Source: Acidimicrobiales bacterium
GTDB lineage: Bacteria; Actinomycetota; Acidimicrobiia; Acidimicrobiales; Aldehydirespiratoraceae
Assembly: GCA_029263175.1 (NCBI GenBank)
Contig: JAJCXZ010000016.1
Location: forward strand, 1-64,000
DNA: 64,000 nucleotides
Direction: 5' to 3'
The notes below the pieces were generated by a model that saw only the letters and a list, made by a program, of their open reading frames with translations, searched no databases and had not been told where the DNA came from. This document shows, one piece after another, positions 26,136-36,854 of the stretch. The position numbers and the translations under genes are program-made. The stretch's first letter is position 1; each line of letters begins with the position of its first letter.

Positions 26136-27476
26136 CGATCCGAAGTGGGCCTTCACCTCGGACACTCGCGCGTCGACCTCGGTCTGGGTCGCTGCCTCGA
26201 GGTTCAATCGGAGCAACGGTTCGGTGTTGCTCGCCCGCAGGTTGAACCACCAATCGCCGAGATCCACGGTGAGTCCGTCCAGTCGATCCTGGGCATGGCC
26301 GCGGTAGGCGTCGGCCACGCGTTCGATGACAACCTGCGCATCCGCGACCGTGGTGTTGATCTCACCAGACGCGGCGTAGCGATCCAGTGTCGACACCAGG
26401 TCGGAGAGCCCTGCCGGGTGATTTCCGAGCGCCTCGAGAACGACCAGGGCCGCAATGAGGCCGCTGTCGGCGCGGTAGTTGTCGCGGAAGTAGTAATGGC
26501 CGGAATGCTCCCCACCGAACACGGCTCCGGTCTCGGCCATCACGTCCTTTATGAAGGAGTGGCCCACCTTGGTGCGCACTGCAGTGCCGCCGCCTTCGGC
26601 GATCACCTCCGGCACGGTCTTGGAGCAGATCAGATTGTGCAGAACCGTGCCGCCCGGCTCGTTCTTGAGGATCGAGCGGGCCACCATGGCGGTGGTCAGC
26701 GAGCCGGAAATGGCGCGAGCCGTCTCGTCGACGAGGAACACTCGATCGGCGTCACCGTCGAATGCCAACCCGATGTCGGCACCTGTCTCGAGGACGCGGG
26801 CCATCAGATCTCGCTGGTTCTCGGGCTGGATCGGATCTGCCGGGTGGTTCGGGAACGTGCCGTCGAGCTCGGGATACATGTGATCGAGCCTGAACGGCAA
26901 TCCCGCGAACACCGCGGGAACGACGAGGCCGCCCATGCCGTTCGCCGTGTCAGCAACGACCTTGAGCGGCTTGAGGCTGTCGATGTCGACAAAGGAGCGA
27001 ACGTGGGCCACGTACCCCTCGAGGATCTCGCTCTCGGTACGGGTGCCCTTGTGGTCGGTCGGCTCCGCTCCGGCCTTCGCCATTTCCTTGATGTCGCCGA
27101 GTCCGGTGTCTGAGCCGATCGGCGCGGCGTGTGAGAGGCACATCTTGATGCCGTTGTAGCCGGCGGGGTTGTGCGAAGCGGTGAACACGGCTCCCGGCAA
27201 CCCGAGCGAGCCGGATGCGTAGTACATCATGTCGGTGGCGCAGAGTCCGACGTCGACGACGTCGATTCCGTGATCGAGTGCACCATCGCCAAACGCGGCG
27301 GTGAACTCCTCGCCGTCGGGGCGCATGTCTCGCCCCACAACGATCGCGCGGGCGCCATGGCCCTTCACGAATCGACCGAAGGCACCGCCAATGGCGCGGG
27401 CGCCGGCAGCGTCAATCTGATCGGGGACGGTTCCCCGCACGTCGTAGGCTTTGAAGATCGCGTCGAAATCGGTCAC
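26133..27476 (-). CDS. manB: phosphomannomutase/phosphoglucomutase
   Basis: This 447-residue alpha-D-phosphohexomutase has the phosphoserine motif TASHNP (Ser 101), the magnesium loop DGDADR (240-245), the sugar-binding GGEHSGH, and a C-terminal phosphate-binding RASNTEP. It interconverts mannose-6-P and mannose-1-P for GDP-mannose synthesis and may accept glucose phosphates. The start codon is GTG, fixed by TAGTTT 6 bases upstream. It heads the manB/Trm112/SIS/manA group. Confidence 0.96.
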   Translation of the reverse strand: MTDFDAIFKAYDVRGTVPDQIDAAGARAIGGAFGRFVKGHGARAIVVGRDMRPDGEEFTAAFGDGALDHGIDVVDVGLCATDMMYYASGSLGLPGAVFTASHNPAGYNGIKMCLSHAAPIGSDTGLGDIKEMAKAGAEPTDHKGTRTESEILEGYVAHVRSFVDIDSLKPLKVVADTANGMGGLVVPAVFAGLPFRLDHMYPELDGTFPNHPADPIQPENQRDLMARVLETGADIGLAFDGDADRVFLVDETARAISGSLTTAMVARSILKNEPGGTVLHNLICSKTVPEVIAEGGGTAVRTKVGHSFIKDVMAETGAVFGGEHSGHYYFRDNYRADSGLIAALVVLEALGNHPAGLSDLVSTLDRYAASGEINTTVADAQVVIERVADAYRGHAQDRLDGLTVDLGDWWFNLRASNTEPLLRLNLEAATQTEVDARVSEVKAHFGS

Positions 27477-27482
27477 GAGGAG

Positions 27483-27488
27483 AAACTA
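27483..27488 (-). promoter_or_regulatory. -10 element TAGTTT, manB (leaderless GTG)
   Basis: TAGTTT-CTCCTC-GTG precedes manB. The hexamer overlaps the last codons of the upstream glycosyltransferase gene. It separates manB transcription from that gene. Confidence 0.6.
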
Positions 27489-28718
27489 CTTCCCGCCAGG
27501 GAGTTGGTCGTCGACGGGGCGTGTCGGCAGGGCGCCGGATGGAAGTGCATCAGCGGCTAGCGACGGGTAGTGCCCGTGCCGGCCCGCCCATCGCACCCGA
27601 AGGATGTCGCCGAATACCGTGAGGCCGTCGCGCACCGCGCTGACCGTCGACGTTTCGCTGTTCACGACCTCGACAGGCAACTCTCGCAGGGTGAAGCCGT
27701 AGCGCTCCACAAGATGCAGAATCTCGATGTCGAACGCGAAGCCATCGACCCTTCCGACACCGAACACGATCTTGGCGACGTCGGCCCGAAAGGCCTTGCA
27801 GCCGCATTGTGTGTCGCGGTAGTTGCCAAGCAGGAGGAGGTTGGTGGCCATGTTGACCACCCTGCTCCCGAAGGATCGCAGCGCCGAGGTGCCACGGAGC
27901 GTTTCAGTGTCTTCGTGATGCCGATTGCCGATCACCACGTCGTATCCCGACTCGACCGCGTCAGCGAACGCGACGAGCTGATCCGGGGCGTAGGCGAGGT
28001 CGGCATCGGTGAACGCGATGGTTCGACCCGTCGCCGCGGCGACTCCCGCTCGTACCGCCGCACCCTTCCCCCGGTTCTCGGGCAACACGATGACCTGGTC
28101 GGCGCCGGCCTCTCGGGCCACGTGAGCGGTCGCGTCGTTTGAGCCATCGTCGACGACGACGATCTCGAGATCACCCTCACCGTGGTAGACGGCCAGGTCG
28201 GAGCGCACTCGCGTAACCGTCTCGCTGATCCGCCGCTCCTCCTTGAAGGCCGGGATCACCACGGTGAGACGAGCTGCGCCGGCGGGAGGCGGCCGGTCGA
28301 TCCGACTGCCCTGCTCCCGCCGCACATGCCGGAACAGGACCGATCGATGGAAAACGGATCGCACGACTGCCGCCGCTGCAACCGCAGCGAGCTTCGCGAC
28401 CCAGTCTCCCAGCGACGTGACGCCGACGAACACCGCAAGGTCGATCAGCCCGGCGATGAAGGCGGCGGTGAAGAACACCGGAGGTTGTCGGATCCATCGA
28501 TCGAGATCATCACCGCGAAGTGTCACGCGAGCATGGAGGTAGCGGGCGACTACCGCGGCCACGAAGAGCGCCACGAGGTCAGCAAGCAGACGACCAACCG
28601 TTGGGCTGAGGCCGACCGCGAGCCCGACATCGATGGCAGTGGCGAGAATGCCGACCGCGATGAATCGACCCGGATTCGGTCGTGTCGACCCGAAGCCGGC
28701 GTCGAATTCCGCGGTCAT
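27486..28718 (-). CDS. GtrA-like membrane domain fused to GT2 glycosyltransferase
   Basis: The 410-residue protein is a fusion. Residues ~14-130 form four membrane segments of the GtrA/DPMS flippase-type family. Residues ~145-380 form a family-2 glycosyltransferase resembling dolichol-phosphate mannose synthase (LTVVIPAFKEERRI, VVDDGSNDAT, FTDADLAYAPDQL, GNRHHED). It would make a polyprenyl-phosphate sugar and flip it outward for membrane glycosyltransferases. The start ATG overlaps the upstream stop (ATGA), coupling it to the large membrane protein, which is a candidate user of that lipid-linked sugar. An 83-codon upstream extension lies inside the neighbouring gene and was dropped. Confidence 0.88.
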   Translation of the reverse strand: MTAEFDAGFGSTRPNPGRFIAVGILATAIDVGLAVGLSPTVGRLLADLVALFVAAVVARYLHARVTLRGDDLDRWIRQPPVFFTAAFIAGLIDLAVFVGVTSLGDWVAKLAAVAAAAVVRSVFHRSVLFRHVRREQGSRIDRPPPAGAARLTVVIPAFKEERRISETVTRVRSDLAVYHGEGDLEIVVVDDGSNDATAHVAREAGADQVIVLPENRGKGAAVRAGVAAATGRTIAFTDADLAYAPDQLVAFADAVESGYDVVIGNRHHEDTETLRGTSALRSFGSRVVNMATNLLLLGNYRDTQCGCKAFRADVAKIVFGVGRVDGFAFDIEILHLVERYGFTLRELPVEVVNSETSTVSAVRDGLTVFGDILRVRWAGRHGHYPSLAADALPSGALPTRPVDDQLPGGK

Positions 28719-31576
28719 GTCGTGGCGTCGCCAGCCGTCGTGGCCGAACGTTCGGGGCCGGCGATCAGGGCGGCAACCCGTTCGGCGCGGCGCGCCTTGG
28801 CCGTGTCGACGATCGCCGGTAGTACCCAGAAGACGAGGATCGATCCGCCCAGGATGCTGGGCAGATAGACGCCGAGCGCCGCGAGTGTGTCGTCGGCACC
28901 GGGCGCCACCACGACCCGACCGACCAACGTTGCCAGCAGCGCCATGACTGCGGCCGCGGTGACCCAAAGCGTCCGCCGTTGCAGGTCATCGATTCGCAGA
29001 CCGAGGTCGTTGATCTCTGCCCACCCTTGATCGCCGGCGTAGACCGCCTCGACGAGCAGATCCGCATCGGTCACCTCGGCTCGATCAGCGCCGAGGTCCC
29101 AGAGTTCAACCTCGGACTCGACTCGGAATCGCCGGAGGAAGAACAAGCCCGCCAGACCCAGGAGGGAGATCAGAATGCTGAGGAGTTCGATGCCCGAGCG
29201 GCCAAAGGTCAGCTCCACATGGGTATCGGTGGGCACGACGACCATGAGATTGGGCGCCACCCGATATGGACCCTCTCCTCCGCTCGCCGACCAGTTGGGG
29301 AAGTAGCTGCTCCTGACCAAAACCGGAGTTCCGATCTCGTCGACATCGAAGCTGATCGAGAACTCGTCGACCGCAACATTCGACACCGTGACGGTAGAGG
29401 TATCCACTCGCTCGAGAACCGATGGGAACGCTGCCGCGAGTTCGTTCATCAGCGAGACTCGACTCTCTTCGCCGAGTCCGGCCAACCCCGGCCACGCCTC
29501 TTCCATCTCGGCCACCGAGGTACGGGGCCATTCGGCGGGGCCCGAGGCCGCGACCAGCGGAGCATCATCGGCTTCCCACCATGCCACCGTCGGGATAAGC
29601 CACTCTTCTCCACCGGCGTCGAGGCCCTCGACGACCACGGGTTGGTGATCGAGCGGCACGACAAGGCCGGAGTCGCTGACAAGGAAGATCACCCAGGCAC
29701 CGGCCGTCGCTATCTCCGTCAGCTCCGGAACTGCTCGGCCTTGTGCCACCGCTTCTTCGGAGAACGCCATGTAGTAGCGCACGCCGAGGTCTTGTAGATG
29801 GCCGGTGCCGCGAAGGGCGTCGAGAGACGAGTAGGGAAGGTCGCGCTGCGCCCGCGACGGGCGGGCGGAGAGTTCGGACTGCAGCAGGAAATGGTAGGGC
29901 GTGGTGGCTGATGCCTCGAAGTAGAGGCCCTCCATGGAGCCGATACAGCCGTCGGTCCAGTGCGGTAGCAGCATGGGCGCCATGGGGGTGCCGTAACTAC
30001 CGAGCCGGTCCGGCCCGTACTCCCACAGCGAACGTCCGCAGCCGAACTCCGAACCCACCTGGTCCATCGTGGCGACGAAGTAGGCGTATTCGGTCCAGCC
30101 GCTTGCGCCTTCGTAGCCGTTGAAGTTGTGGCGCAACCAGCCCGGACCGAGGTTCTGCTCGGTGGTTCGAAGACCGGGCCATCCGTATTCACCGCTCTCG
30201 TTGAGCCCTGCGAACGGCAACTGGCGCAGGGGAAGGGCCAGGAACACGATGAGGAAGAGGCTGCCGAGCACCACGGGTCCCGCGGCCAGAAGGCTGTGGA
30301 TATCACGGTTGCGCTCGCCCCGTGCCGGCCACGCTTGTGCGATCCACCGGCCGATCTCCGCTACTGCGAGACCCGCGCTGAGGTAGATCGCCAGGTAGTA
30401 GAACGGCACGATCCGAACGTTCCACAGCCGACCCTCCGGCAGCAGAACGAATGCGATGGCGAAGATCATGGCGACGAGAGAGAGGGCCATTCCCAGCCGC
30501 ACTCGCCTGATCGCGAAAACCACGGCGCCGATGATGGCAAGGATGACGAACAGCTGGAGCGGCGGATCGTTGACGAGGAACTCCTGGTCACCGAACGAGC
30601 CCGACCGGTTCCACAGCGCGGCGACGTAGCGACGCTCCTTGCCCCACCCCATGTCGTTGAGGAGCGAACGGTTCCAGAAGAACGGAAGCACCCAGAACGC
30701 GGCGAGCATCCCCGCCAGCGAGCCCATCGCCGTGGTCCACACCGTGTTTCGGATATTTGGCCTCGTGATGAGCAATGCGGCCGTGACGACGAGGGCGAAG
30801 AAGGCGGCGAAGAGGTGGGTGAGGCCCGCGAGCGCCAGCAGCACCGCCGCCAGCCCGCGGCCCTTACCAGTCTCGAGTCCGCGGGCGGCGACGCCCACGT
30901 AGACCACGGCGATGGTCAGACCCAACGAGTAGGCGAACTCACCGGCCATCGTCGACATCAGGTTGCCGCCGTAGATGTTGTAAGACCGGTCGAACAGGAA
31001 CGGCAGCGTCATCACGGCAAGCACGGCCGGACCAGGGAATGCGAGCCCGCCGAGCTTTCCTGCGCTCCATGCCGCGATCGGCAGCAACAACATGCCGGCC
31101 ACCACGACGAGCTTCATGGCGACCCCGTACTCGATGGGAACAACCAGCACCCACAGGAAGAACGCCGTGCCGTAGATCGTCGCGATGCGTGCCGGCGATG
31201 TGCCGTATCTCGGGCGGGCCCACAGTGAGGCCGCGGCGAGAACGATCGAAGCAGGGATGGCGAGCCACCACACCAAGCCGACGTTGACGAACACGATCAG
31301 CAGCGAGGGAATGACCATGTAGAACGTGAACGCGGGGAACCCGGCGTACCAATCCGGCGACCAACCGGTCAGCCGGAAGTTTGGCAGCAGAACGTCACGC
31401 AGGTAGGCCGGCGACCAGACATGGGCGCCCATGTCTCCGCCGGTTGGCGTGGTCGACGAGAACCAGTGACTCGGCTCGAGGCTCTGGAAGAGGAAGAGCG
31501 TGGCGCCCGCCACCAAGAGGAATGTGATGACCGCTTCAAGCGACGGCCGGGTCTTTTCGGTCATGTTGTCGACCAT
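28715..31576 (-). CDS. large multi-pass membrane protein, probable lipid-linked-sugar glycosyltransferase
   Basis: The 953-residue product has about 11-13 membrane segments in the first half, a soluble extracellular part (~480-800), and membrane segments near the C-terminus. An acidic TPTGGDMGAHVW loop after the first segment and FYMVIPSLL resemble GT-C-type or YfhO/PTPS-related bacterial membrane proteins. The hydrophilic C-terminal half ends with a cytoplasmic basic tail. It is coupled by ATGA to the GtrA/GT2 fusion. Start: ATG 31576 or ATG 31564, both just before the first membrane segment; neither has a convincing ribosome site. Confidence 0.75.
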   Translation of the reverse strand: MVDNMTEKTRPSLEAVITFLLVAGATLFLFQSLEPSHWFSSTTPTGGDMGAHVWSPAYLRDVLLPNFRLTGWSPDWYAGFPAFTFYMVIPSLLIVFVNVGLVWWLAIPASIVLAAASLWARPRYGTSPARIATIYGTAFFLWVLVVPIEYGVAMKLVVVAGMLLLPIAAWSAGKLGGLAFPGPAVLAVMTLPFLFDRSYNIYGGNLMSTMAGEFAYSLGLTIAVVYVGVAARGLETGKGRGLAAVLLALAGLTHLFAAFFALVVTAALLITRPNIRNTVWTTAMGSLAGMLAAFWVLPFFWNRSLLNDMGWGKERRYVAALWNRSGSFGDQEFLVNDPPLQLFVILAIIGAVVFAIRRVRLGMALSLVAMIFAIAFVLLPEGRLWNVRIVPFYYLAIYLSAGLAVAEIGRWIAQAWPARGERNRDIHSLLAAGPVVLGSLFLIVFLALPLRQLPFAGLNESGEYGWPGLRTTEQNLGPGWLRHNFNGYEGASGWTEYAYFVATMDQVGSEFGCGRSLWEYGPDRLGSYGTPMAPMLLPHWTDGCIGSMEGLYFEASATTPYHFLLQSELSARPSRAQRDLPYSSLDALRGTGHLQDLGVRYYMAFSEEAVAQGRAVPELTEIATAGAWVIFLVSDSGLVVPLDHQPVVVEGLDAGGEEWLIPTVAWWEADDAPLVAASGPAEWPRTSVAEMEEAWPGLAGLGEESRVSLMNELAAAFPSVLERVDTSTVTVSNVAVDEFSISFDVDEIGTPVLVRSSYFPNWSASGGEGPYRVAPNLMVVVPTDTHVELTFGRSGIELLSILISLLGLAGLFFLRRFRVESEVELWDLGADRAEVTDADLLVEAVYAGDQGWAEINDLGLRIDDLQRRTLWVTAAAVMALLATLVGRVVVAPGADDTLAALGVYLPSILGGSILVFWVLPAIVDTAKARRAERVAALIAGPERSATTAGDATT

Positions 31577-31622
31577 GCTGCCATCTGGACGACCTCTGAT
31601 CGCGGCGCCCCGAGGCAGAGTT

Positions 31623-31853
31623 CTACGGGCGATACCTGAGGCGGGGTGCTTCGGGCTGGCCGAGTTCGCCGATGACACCGTCGAGGGTCGTCAACCGACC
31701 GTCCCGCTGCCACCATCGCTGGTCACACCGGCCGCAGCTGCACATGGTGCGCTCACCCGCGCCGACGTTAATCGTGATCGTCACCAGAGGAGATCCGCAT
31801 GCGGGACAGGCTGGGTTCGACATCACTGGATTCGAAATCACTGGTTTCGACAT
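31623..31853 (-). CDS. small zinc-ribbon protein
   Basis: The 76-residue product has a CPAC pair (near residues 15-18) and a CSCGRC cluster, spaced as one treble-clef or ribbon zinc site, followed by QRWWQRDG. The N-terminus is three near-copies of a five-residue unit (MSKPV, ISNPV, MSNPA) reflecting a DNA repeat across the start codon. GGAGA about 9 bases before ATG 31853 supports this start, though the ATG in the third unit (31823) is an alternative. An open frame continues upstream without recognisable content. Function unknown. Confidence 0.65.
   Translation of the reverse strand: MSKPVISNPVMSNPACPACGSPLVTITINVGAGERTMCSCGRCDQRWWQRDGRLTTLDGVIGELGQPEAPRLRYRP
31816..31853. repeat. 15-bp tandem repeat over a start codon
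   Basis: Two adjacent 15-base units (31816-31830, 31831-31845; 2 mismatches) plus a half unit (31846-31853) repeat the start-codon context of the zinc-ribbon gene. Confidence 0.7.
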
Positions 31854-31927
31854 GGGCGTACTCTCCACTCGGCGTCCTGAATCCTTCGGACGTGAAGTGG
31901 GCCATTTGAGCCATCTCACCCAGATTT

Positions 31928-31944
31928 TCTCACTTTTCGTGAGA
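31928..31944. promoter_or_regulatory. inverted repeat, candidate operator
   Basis: TCTCAC (31928-31933) and GTGAGA (39-44) form a perfect 6-bp inverted repeat around TTTTC. Another TCTCAC stands at 31914-31919. The site lies between the CPBP protease gene and the zinc-ribbon gene in the 112-base gap, in unusually AT-rich sequence. It may be an operator for the zinc-ribbon gene or a structure ending the protease transcript. Confidence 0.4.
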
Positions 31945-31965
31945 TTTTCACCTTCTCTGAGTGGT

Positions 31966-32760
31966 CTACACTCGAACGAGAAGGGTGACGACTGCTGTGA
32001 GATTGAACCCGACATGGGTCCAGATCGCCGTGCCCAGGCGGCCGGTTCGGTGCATCACCGATGCGGCCACGACAGCAAACGCAAAGAGGCCGGGCAGCTG
32101 GACGGCCTGAAAGTGTGATGCCGCAAAGAGAAGAGACGATGCGGTGGTTGCCAGCACGAGCCCGAATCGGCCCATGTCGAGGTGCATGTCGACAAGGCTC
32201 TGGTGCAGGAGCCCTCGATAGAGAATCTCCTCGGCGATCGGAGCCCCGATCGCTGTCAACAAGACGAGGGCCGCAACGTCAAAGGGGGTGTCGACCGCGG
32301 CAATCAGGTTGCGAGCGGCTCCCTCCACGTCCTGGTTGCCGAACAGCGCGAACACCGGGATGTAGACGAGCGGGATGATCACCAACTGGGTGAGCACGCC
32401 GAGAGCGAGTCCGACGGGCGCGTCGATGGTGCGAAAACCCCAGTTGAGGTCTCGACGCCACTCGAGTCCCTCGGCGCGAGCCCAGATCGGACCGGCGATC
32501 AAACACAACCAGAGGGGGATGCTGAGGGCCACCACCACGCCAGTGGGTATCCGGTTGTCATCGAGCGGCGCGTCGGCTGCCATCTGAGCCGCGGTGCGAC
32601 CGATCTCCGCTCCGGGAGCCGACGAGACCTCGATCTCCCATCCACCAGCCTCGACGATGGCGAGACCGATGAAGCCGGCCATCAAGATGCCGGCGCCGAC
32701 TGAAACGATCGCAACAACGACCCGCCACGAAGGTTGTGGCACTACGGATGGTTCATCCAT
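31966..32760 (-). CDS. CPBP-family intramembrane metalloprotease
   Basis: The 264-residue membrane protein of the CAAX-processing/bacteriocin-protection family has the catalytic motifs in order: EEILYR (Glu 177, Glu 178, Arg 182), FAASH (His 216) and HVGFN (His 249). About seven to eight membrane segments are predicted. It would cleave a membrane-embedded substrate, whose identity is unknown. It starts 12 bases after the DUF3499 gene, so both probably share the leaderless promoter upstream of that gene. Confidence 0.88.
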   Translation of the reverse strand: MDEPSVVPQPSWRVVVAIVSVGAGILMAGFIGLAIVEAGGWEIEVSSAPGAEIGRTAAQMAADAPLDDNRIPTGVVVALSIPLWLCLIAGPIWARAEGLEWRRDLNWGFRTIDAPVGLALGVLTQLVIIPLVYIPVFALFGNQDVEGAARNLIAAVDTPFDVAALVLLTAIGAPIAEEILYRGLLHQSLVDMHLDMGRFGLVLATTASSLLFAASHFQAVQLPGLFAFAVVAASVMHRTGRLGTAIWTHVGFNLTAVVTLLVRV

Positions 32761-32772
32761 CTGGTGCTCGAG

Positions 32773-33000
32773 TCAGCTCACGTAACGAAGGCGGGTGACG
32801 ACAGGCTCTTGTCGCCGATCGCGGAGCTCCCAGCCACGAGGTGGCTGCGTGCGGTCGGCGTGCCGCCGACACAAATCGTGATTGGCCGGATGGTCCTCCG
32901 TGGCCAGGTCATCGAGCCAGACAACCTGCTGCGCATACGCGAAGGAGAGCGTGTTGTCGGCTGCGTGACCACAGCCCGGACGGGCGCACCGGCGGTTCAT
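32773..33000 (-). CDS. DUF3499-family protein
   Basis: The 75-residue actinobacterial protein has CARPGCGHAA at the N-terminus, LSFAYAQQVVWLDDLA, and DLCRRHADRTQPPRGW. Three Cys and one or two His suggest a zinc site. DUF3499 genes lie beside the manB cluster in Mycobacterium and Streptomyces, and this copy keeps that neighbourhood. The start at 33000 is set by TACGGT exactly 6 bases upstream and by the family N-terminus; a longer frame exists. Function unknown. Confidence 0.88.
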   Translation of the reverse strand: MNRRCARPGCGHAADNTLSFAYAQQVVWLDDLATEDHPANHDLCRRHADRTQPPRGWELRDRRQEPVVTRLRYVS

Positions 33001-33006
33001 GCGAGC

Positions 33007-33012
33007 ACCGTA
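33007..33012 (-). promoter_or_regulatory. -10 element TACGGT, DUF3499 gene (leaderless)
   Basis: TACGGT-GCTCGC-ATG. It decides the start of the DUF3499 gene over an ATG 8 codons upstream. Confidence 0.6.
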
Positions 33013-33094
33013 ACAGCCACTCACAATCCGTCCGAGGATTCCGATGGAGAGACACGCTTCGTCTGTGCGAGGCGGATGACCCGCCCGACGGGTC

Positions 33095-33100
33095 TACATT
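33095..33100 (+). promoter_or_regulatory. ftsH: -10 element TACATT, ftsH (leaderless)
   Basis: TACATT-GACCTC-ATG precedes ftsH and is divergent from the DUF3499 promoter 83 bases away. Confidence 0.6.
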
Positions 33101-33106
33101 GACCTC

Positions 33107-35044
<1,938 letters not shown>

Positions 35045-35047
35045 GCC

Positions 35048-35467
35048 GTGGATCGAGTACTCCTCGTTCTCGGAGCACTCGCGATCGCCGGCGCGGTTGC
35101 CGCGCTGCTCGGCGGATTGGGCCGCACCAGGTACGTGCAGGCCACGCATGTCCCCCAGCTGCTGGACCGACGAGACTTCGTGAGGCCCGAGGCGCCGTGG
35201 CTCGTCGCCGTCTTCACATCCGCCACTTGCGATACCTGCGCCGGGGTCTGGGAACGAGCCCAACACCTCGAGAGCGACGCCGTGGCGGTGCAACAGCTCG
35301 AAGTGGGCGCGGAGAAGCGCCTTCATGAGCGCTATCGAATCGACGGCGTGCCGACACTGGTCGTTGCCGACGACGACGGCGTCGTCCAGCATGCGTTCCT
35401 CGGCCCGGTGACGAGCGCCGAACTCTGGGCTTCGGTGGCCGCTACTCGATCCGACTCAGCGGAGTGA
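35048..35467 (+). CDS. membrane-anchored thioredoxin-like protein
   Basis: The 139-residue product has one N-terminal membrane segment (~4-24), then a thioredoxin fold with active site CDTC (61-64) in VFTSATCDTC and a cis-proline in GVPTLVV. It probably performs thiol-disulfide exchange or acts as a redox sensor at the membrane; facing side is uncertain. GTG start, 3 bases after ftsH, suggests coupling. Its last 26 bases overlap the end of the convergent DUF5719 gene. Confidence 0.85.
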   Translation: MDRVLLVLGALAIAGAVAALLGGLGRTRYVQATHVPQLLDRRDFVRPEAPWLVAVFTSATCDTCAGVWERAQHLESDAVAVQQLEVGAEKRLHERYRIDGVPTLVVADDDGVVQHAFLGPVTSAELWASVAATRSDSAE

Positions 35468-36854
35468 CCTCGCCCACGGCCGCTCCCGCAAGGAGCTGAC
35501 GCGAAGTGAACCCGGTGAGGTCACGCCCCACGATCACCGGAGCCGTCGCTTCCACGATCACGATCGGTCGACCCTCGCCGATCTCGGAGACAGGAATCGT
35601 GGTGCGTCGCCCCGGGCCGAGCTCGAGGCTCAGAGCCAGTCGCTGACCCTCGCCGTCGACAACGCTCACCTCAACAGTGGCGATCGAGGTGAGGGAAGGA
35701 TTCACAACCGCCAAGGAGCCGGCTCCGCCTTCCATGGGGGCGATCCACATCTTCGAGGCTCCATCGATGCCGACGACTGCGGCGGTACCCGGCACACCTT
35801 CGGTGGCGAGCCCGGCAGAGCTCTCGAGCATCACCGCGACCGGGATCCCGTTCAACGAGCGAGCCATCAACGAGAACGCGCCGAGCTCCCCGAGCCGGTC
35901 CTCGGTGCTCATGTCGATTCGAACGGTGCGACCGGGCCTCACCGTGAGCTCGATCGGGTCGGGGGAGACCGAGCCATCAGTGAGTATCTCGAGATCGACT
36001 TCGGCCGCTTCGGTACCATGAGGGTTCGTGACGGTGACGGTGTCGATCGTCTGGCCCGTGCCGAGAATGGGCAACACCGAGACCTCGGCCCCATCGACGA
36101 CCGCGGGGGTGACCGCCAACCCTCGCAAGGATTCGCTCTCCCTCGTTTGGACGCGTCCCACGGACAAGCGCCCCGCGATCACGTCAAGGGATGCGGCAAC
36201 TCGGCGGGCCACGGTGACCTCGTCGGTCACATTGATGGCCACGAGTTGCTGACCAGGCACGACCACGGCATCGAGCGAGTCAGGGCCCACGTCAGCCACG
36301 AACGAGATATCGACGACAGCGTCCTCCTGGAAGGGATTGAGGAGCAGAAGGGTCATCTCCTCACCATCGGAGAGCACACGGGTCGCCCCATCGGTGACGA
36401 CAAACGAAGCACCCGCACGGGTCGCGCACGTTGAACGGTCGGTGCCGGTCGGCCCCTCATGGGATTGTTCGACGATCACCATCGAGCTGTCGACCTCGAC
36501 AACCGCACCGACCCACTCCGAGTCGGGTGCAAGTTCCGGTAGTGCGATTGCGACACGTTCCCCAGGCGGGAGCGCCACCTGTGTCGACGACTGATCTCCG
36601 GCGGTGGACCCCAGGGCTGCGACCTCCGCCGTAGCGGGCTCGGTTCCTGCGTTCACGATCTCGATGCCGACAACAGCCGGCCCACCCTCACCCGAACCGC
36701 CCGGGCAGAACCACGTGCCGCTCGACGTGCTCGGGACGCCGAGGCGATCCACCGCGGCGAACTCGTCAAAGGTGCGGGGCTCTCGGTCGAGCACGAAGCC
36801 GACGACGAGCGAACCCAGGATCACGATGATGGCGCTGACCCGCATCGCCCTCAC
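35442..36854 (-). CDS. DUF5719-family exported protein
   Basis: The ~470-residue protein has an N-terminal signal-anchor (SAIIVILGSLVVGFVL) and a long extracellular part of repeated beta-sandwich-like segments (VVGIEIVNAGTEPATAEV, TVTVTNPHGTEAAEVDLEI, SLAVVNPSLTSIATVEVSV), each resembling an immunoglobulin-type strand pair. DUF5719 proteins are encoded beside a large GT2 membrane protein in actinobacteria, exactly as here. Function unknown, probably envelope-associated. GTG 36854 overlaps the upstream stop (GTGA). ATG 36845 is an alternative start. Confidence 0.82.
   Translation of the reverse strand: MRAMRVSAIIVILGSLVVGFVLDREPRTFDEFAAVDRLGVPSTSSGTWFCPGGSGEGGPAVVGIEIVNAGTEPATAEVAALGSTAGDQSSTQVALPPGERVAIALPELAPDSEWVGAVVEVDSSMVIVEQSHEGPTGTDRSTCATRAGASFVVTDGATRVLSDGEEMTLLLLNPFQEDAVVDISFVADVGPDSLDAVVVPGQQLVAINVTDEVTVARRVAASLDVIAGRLSVGRVQTRESESLRGLAVTPAVVDGAEVSVLPILGTGQTIDTVTVTNPHGTEAAEVDLEILTDGSVSPDPIELTVRPGRTVRIDMSTEDRLGELGAFSLMARSLNGIPVAVMLESSAGLATEGVPGTAAVVGIDGASKMWIAPMEGGAGSLAVVNPSLTSIATVEVSVVDGEGQRLALSLELGPGRRTTIPVSEIGEGRPIVIVEATAPVIVGRDLTGFTSRQLLAGAAVGEVTPLSRIE

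Noticed and set aside
28719..28967. 83-codon extension of the GtrA/GT2 gene
   Set aside because: It lies inside the upstream membrane-protein gene. ATG 28718 has the ATGA overlap and begins the GtrA domain.
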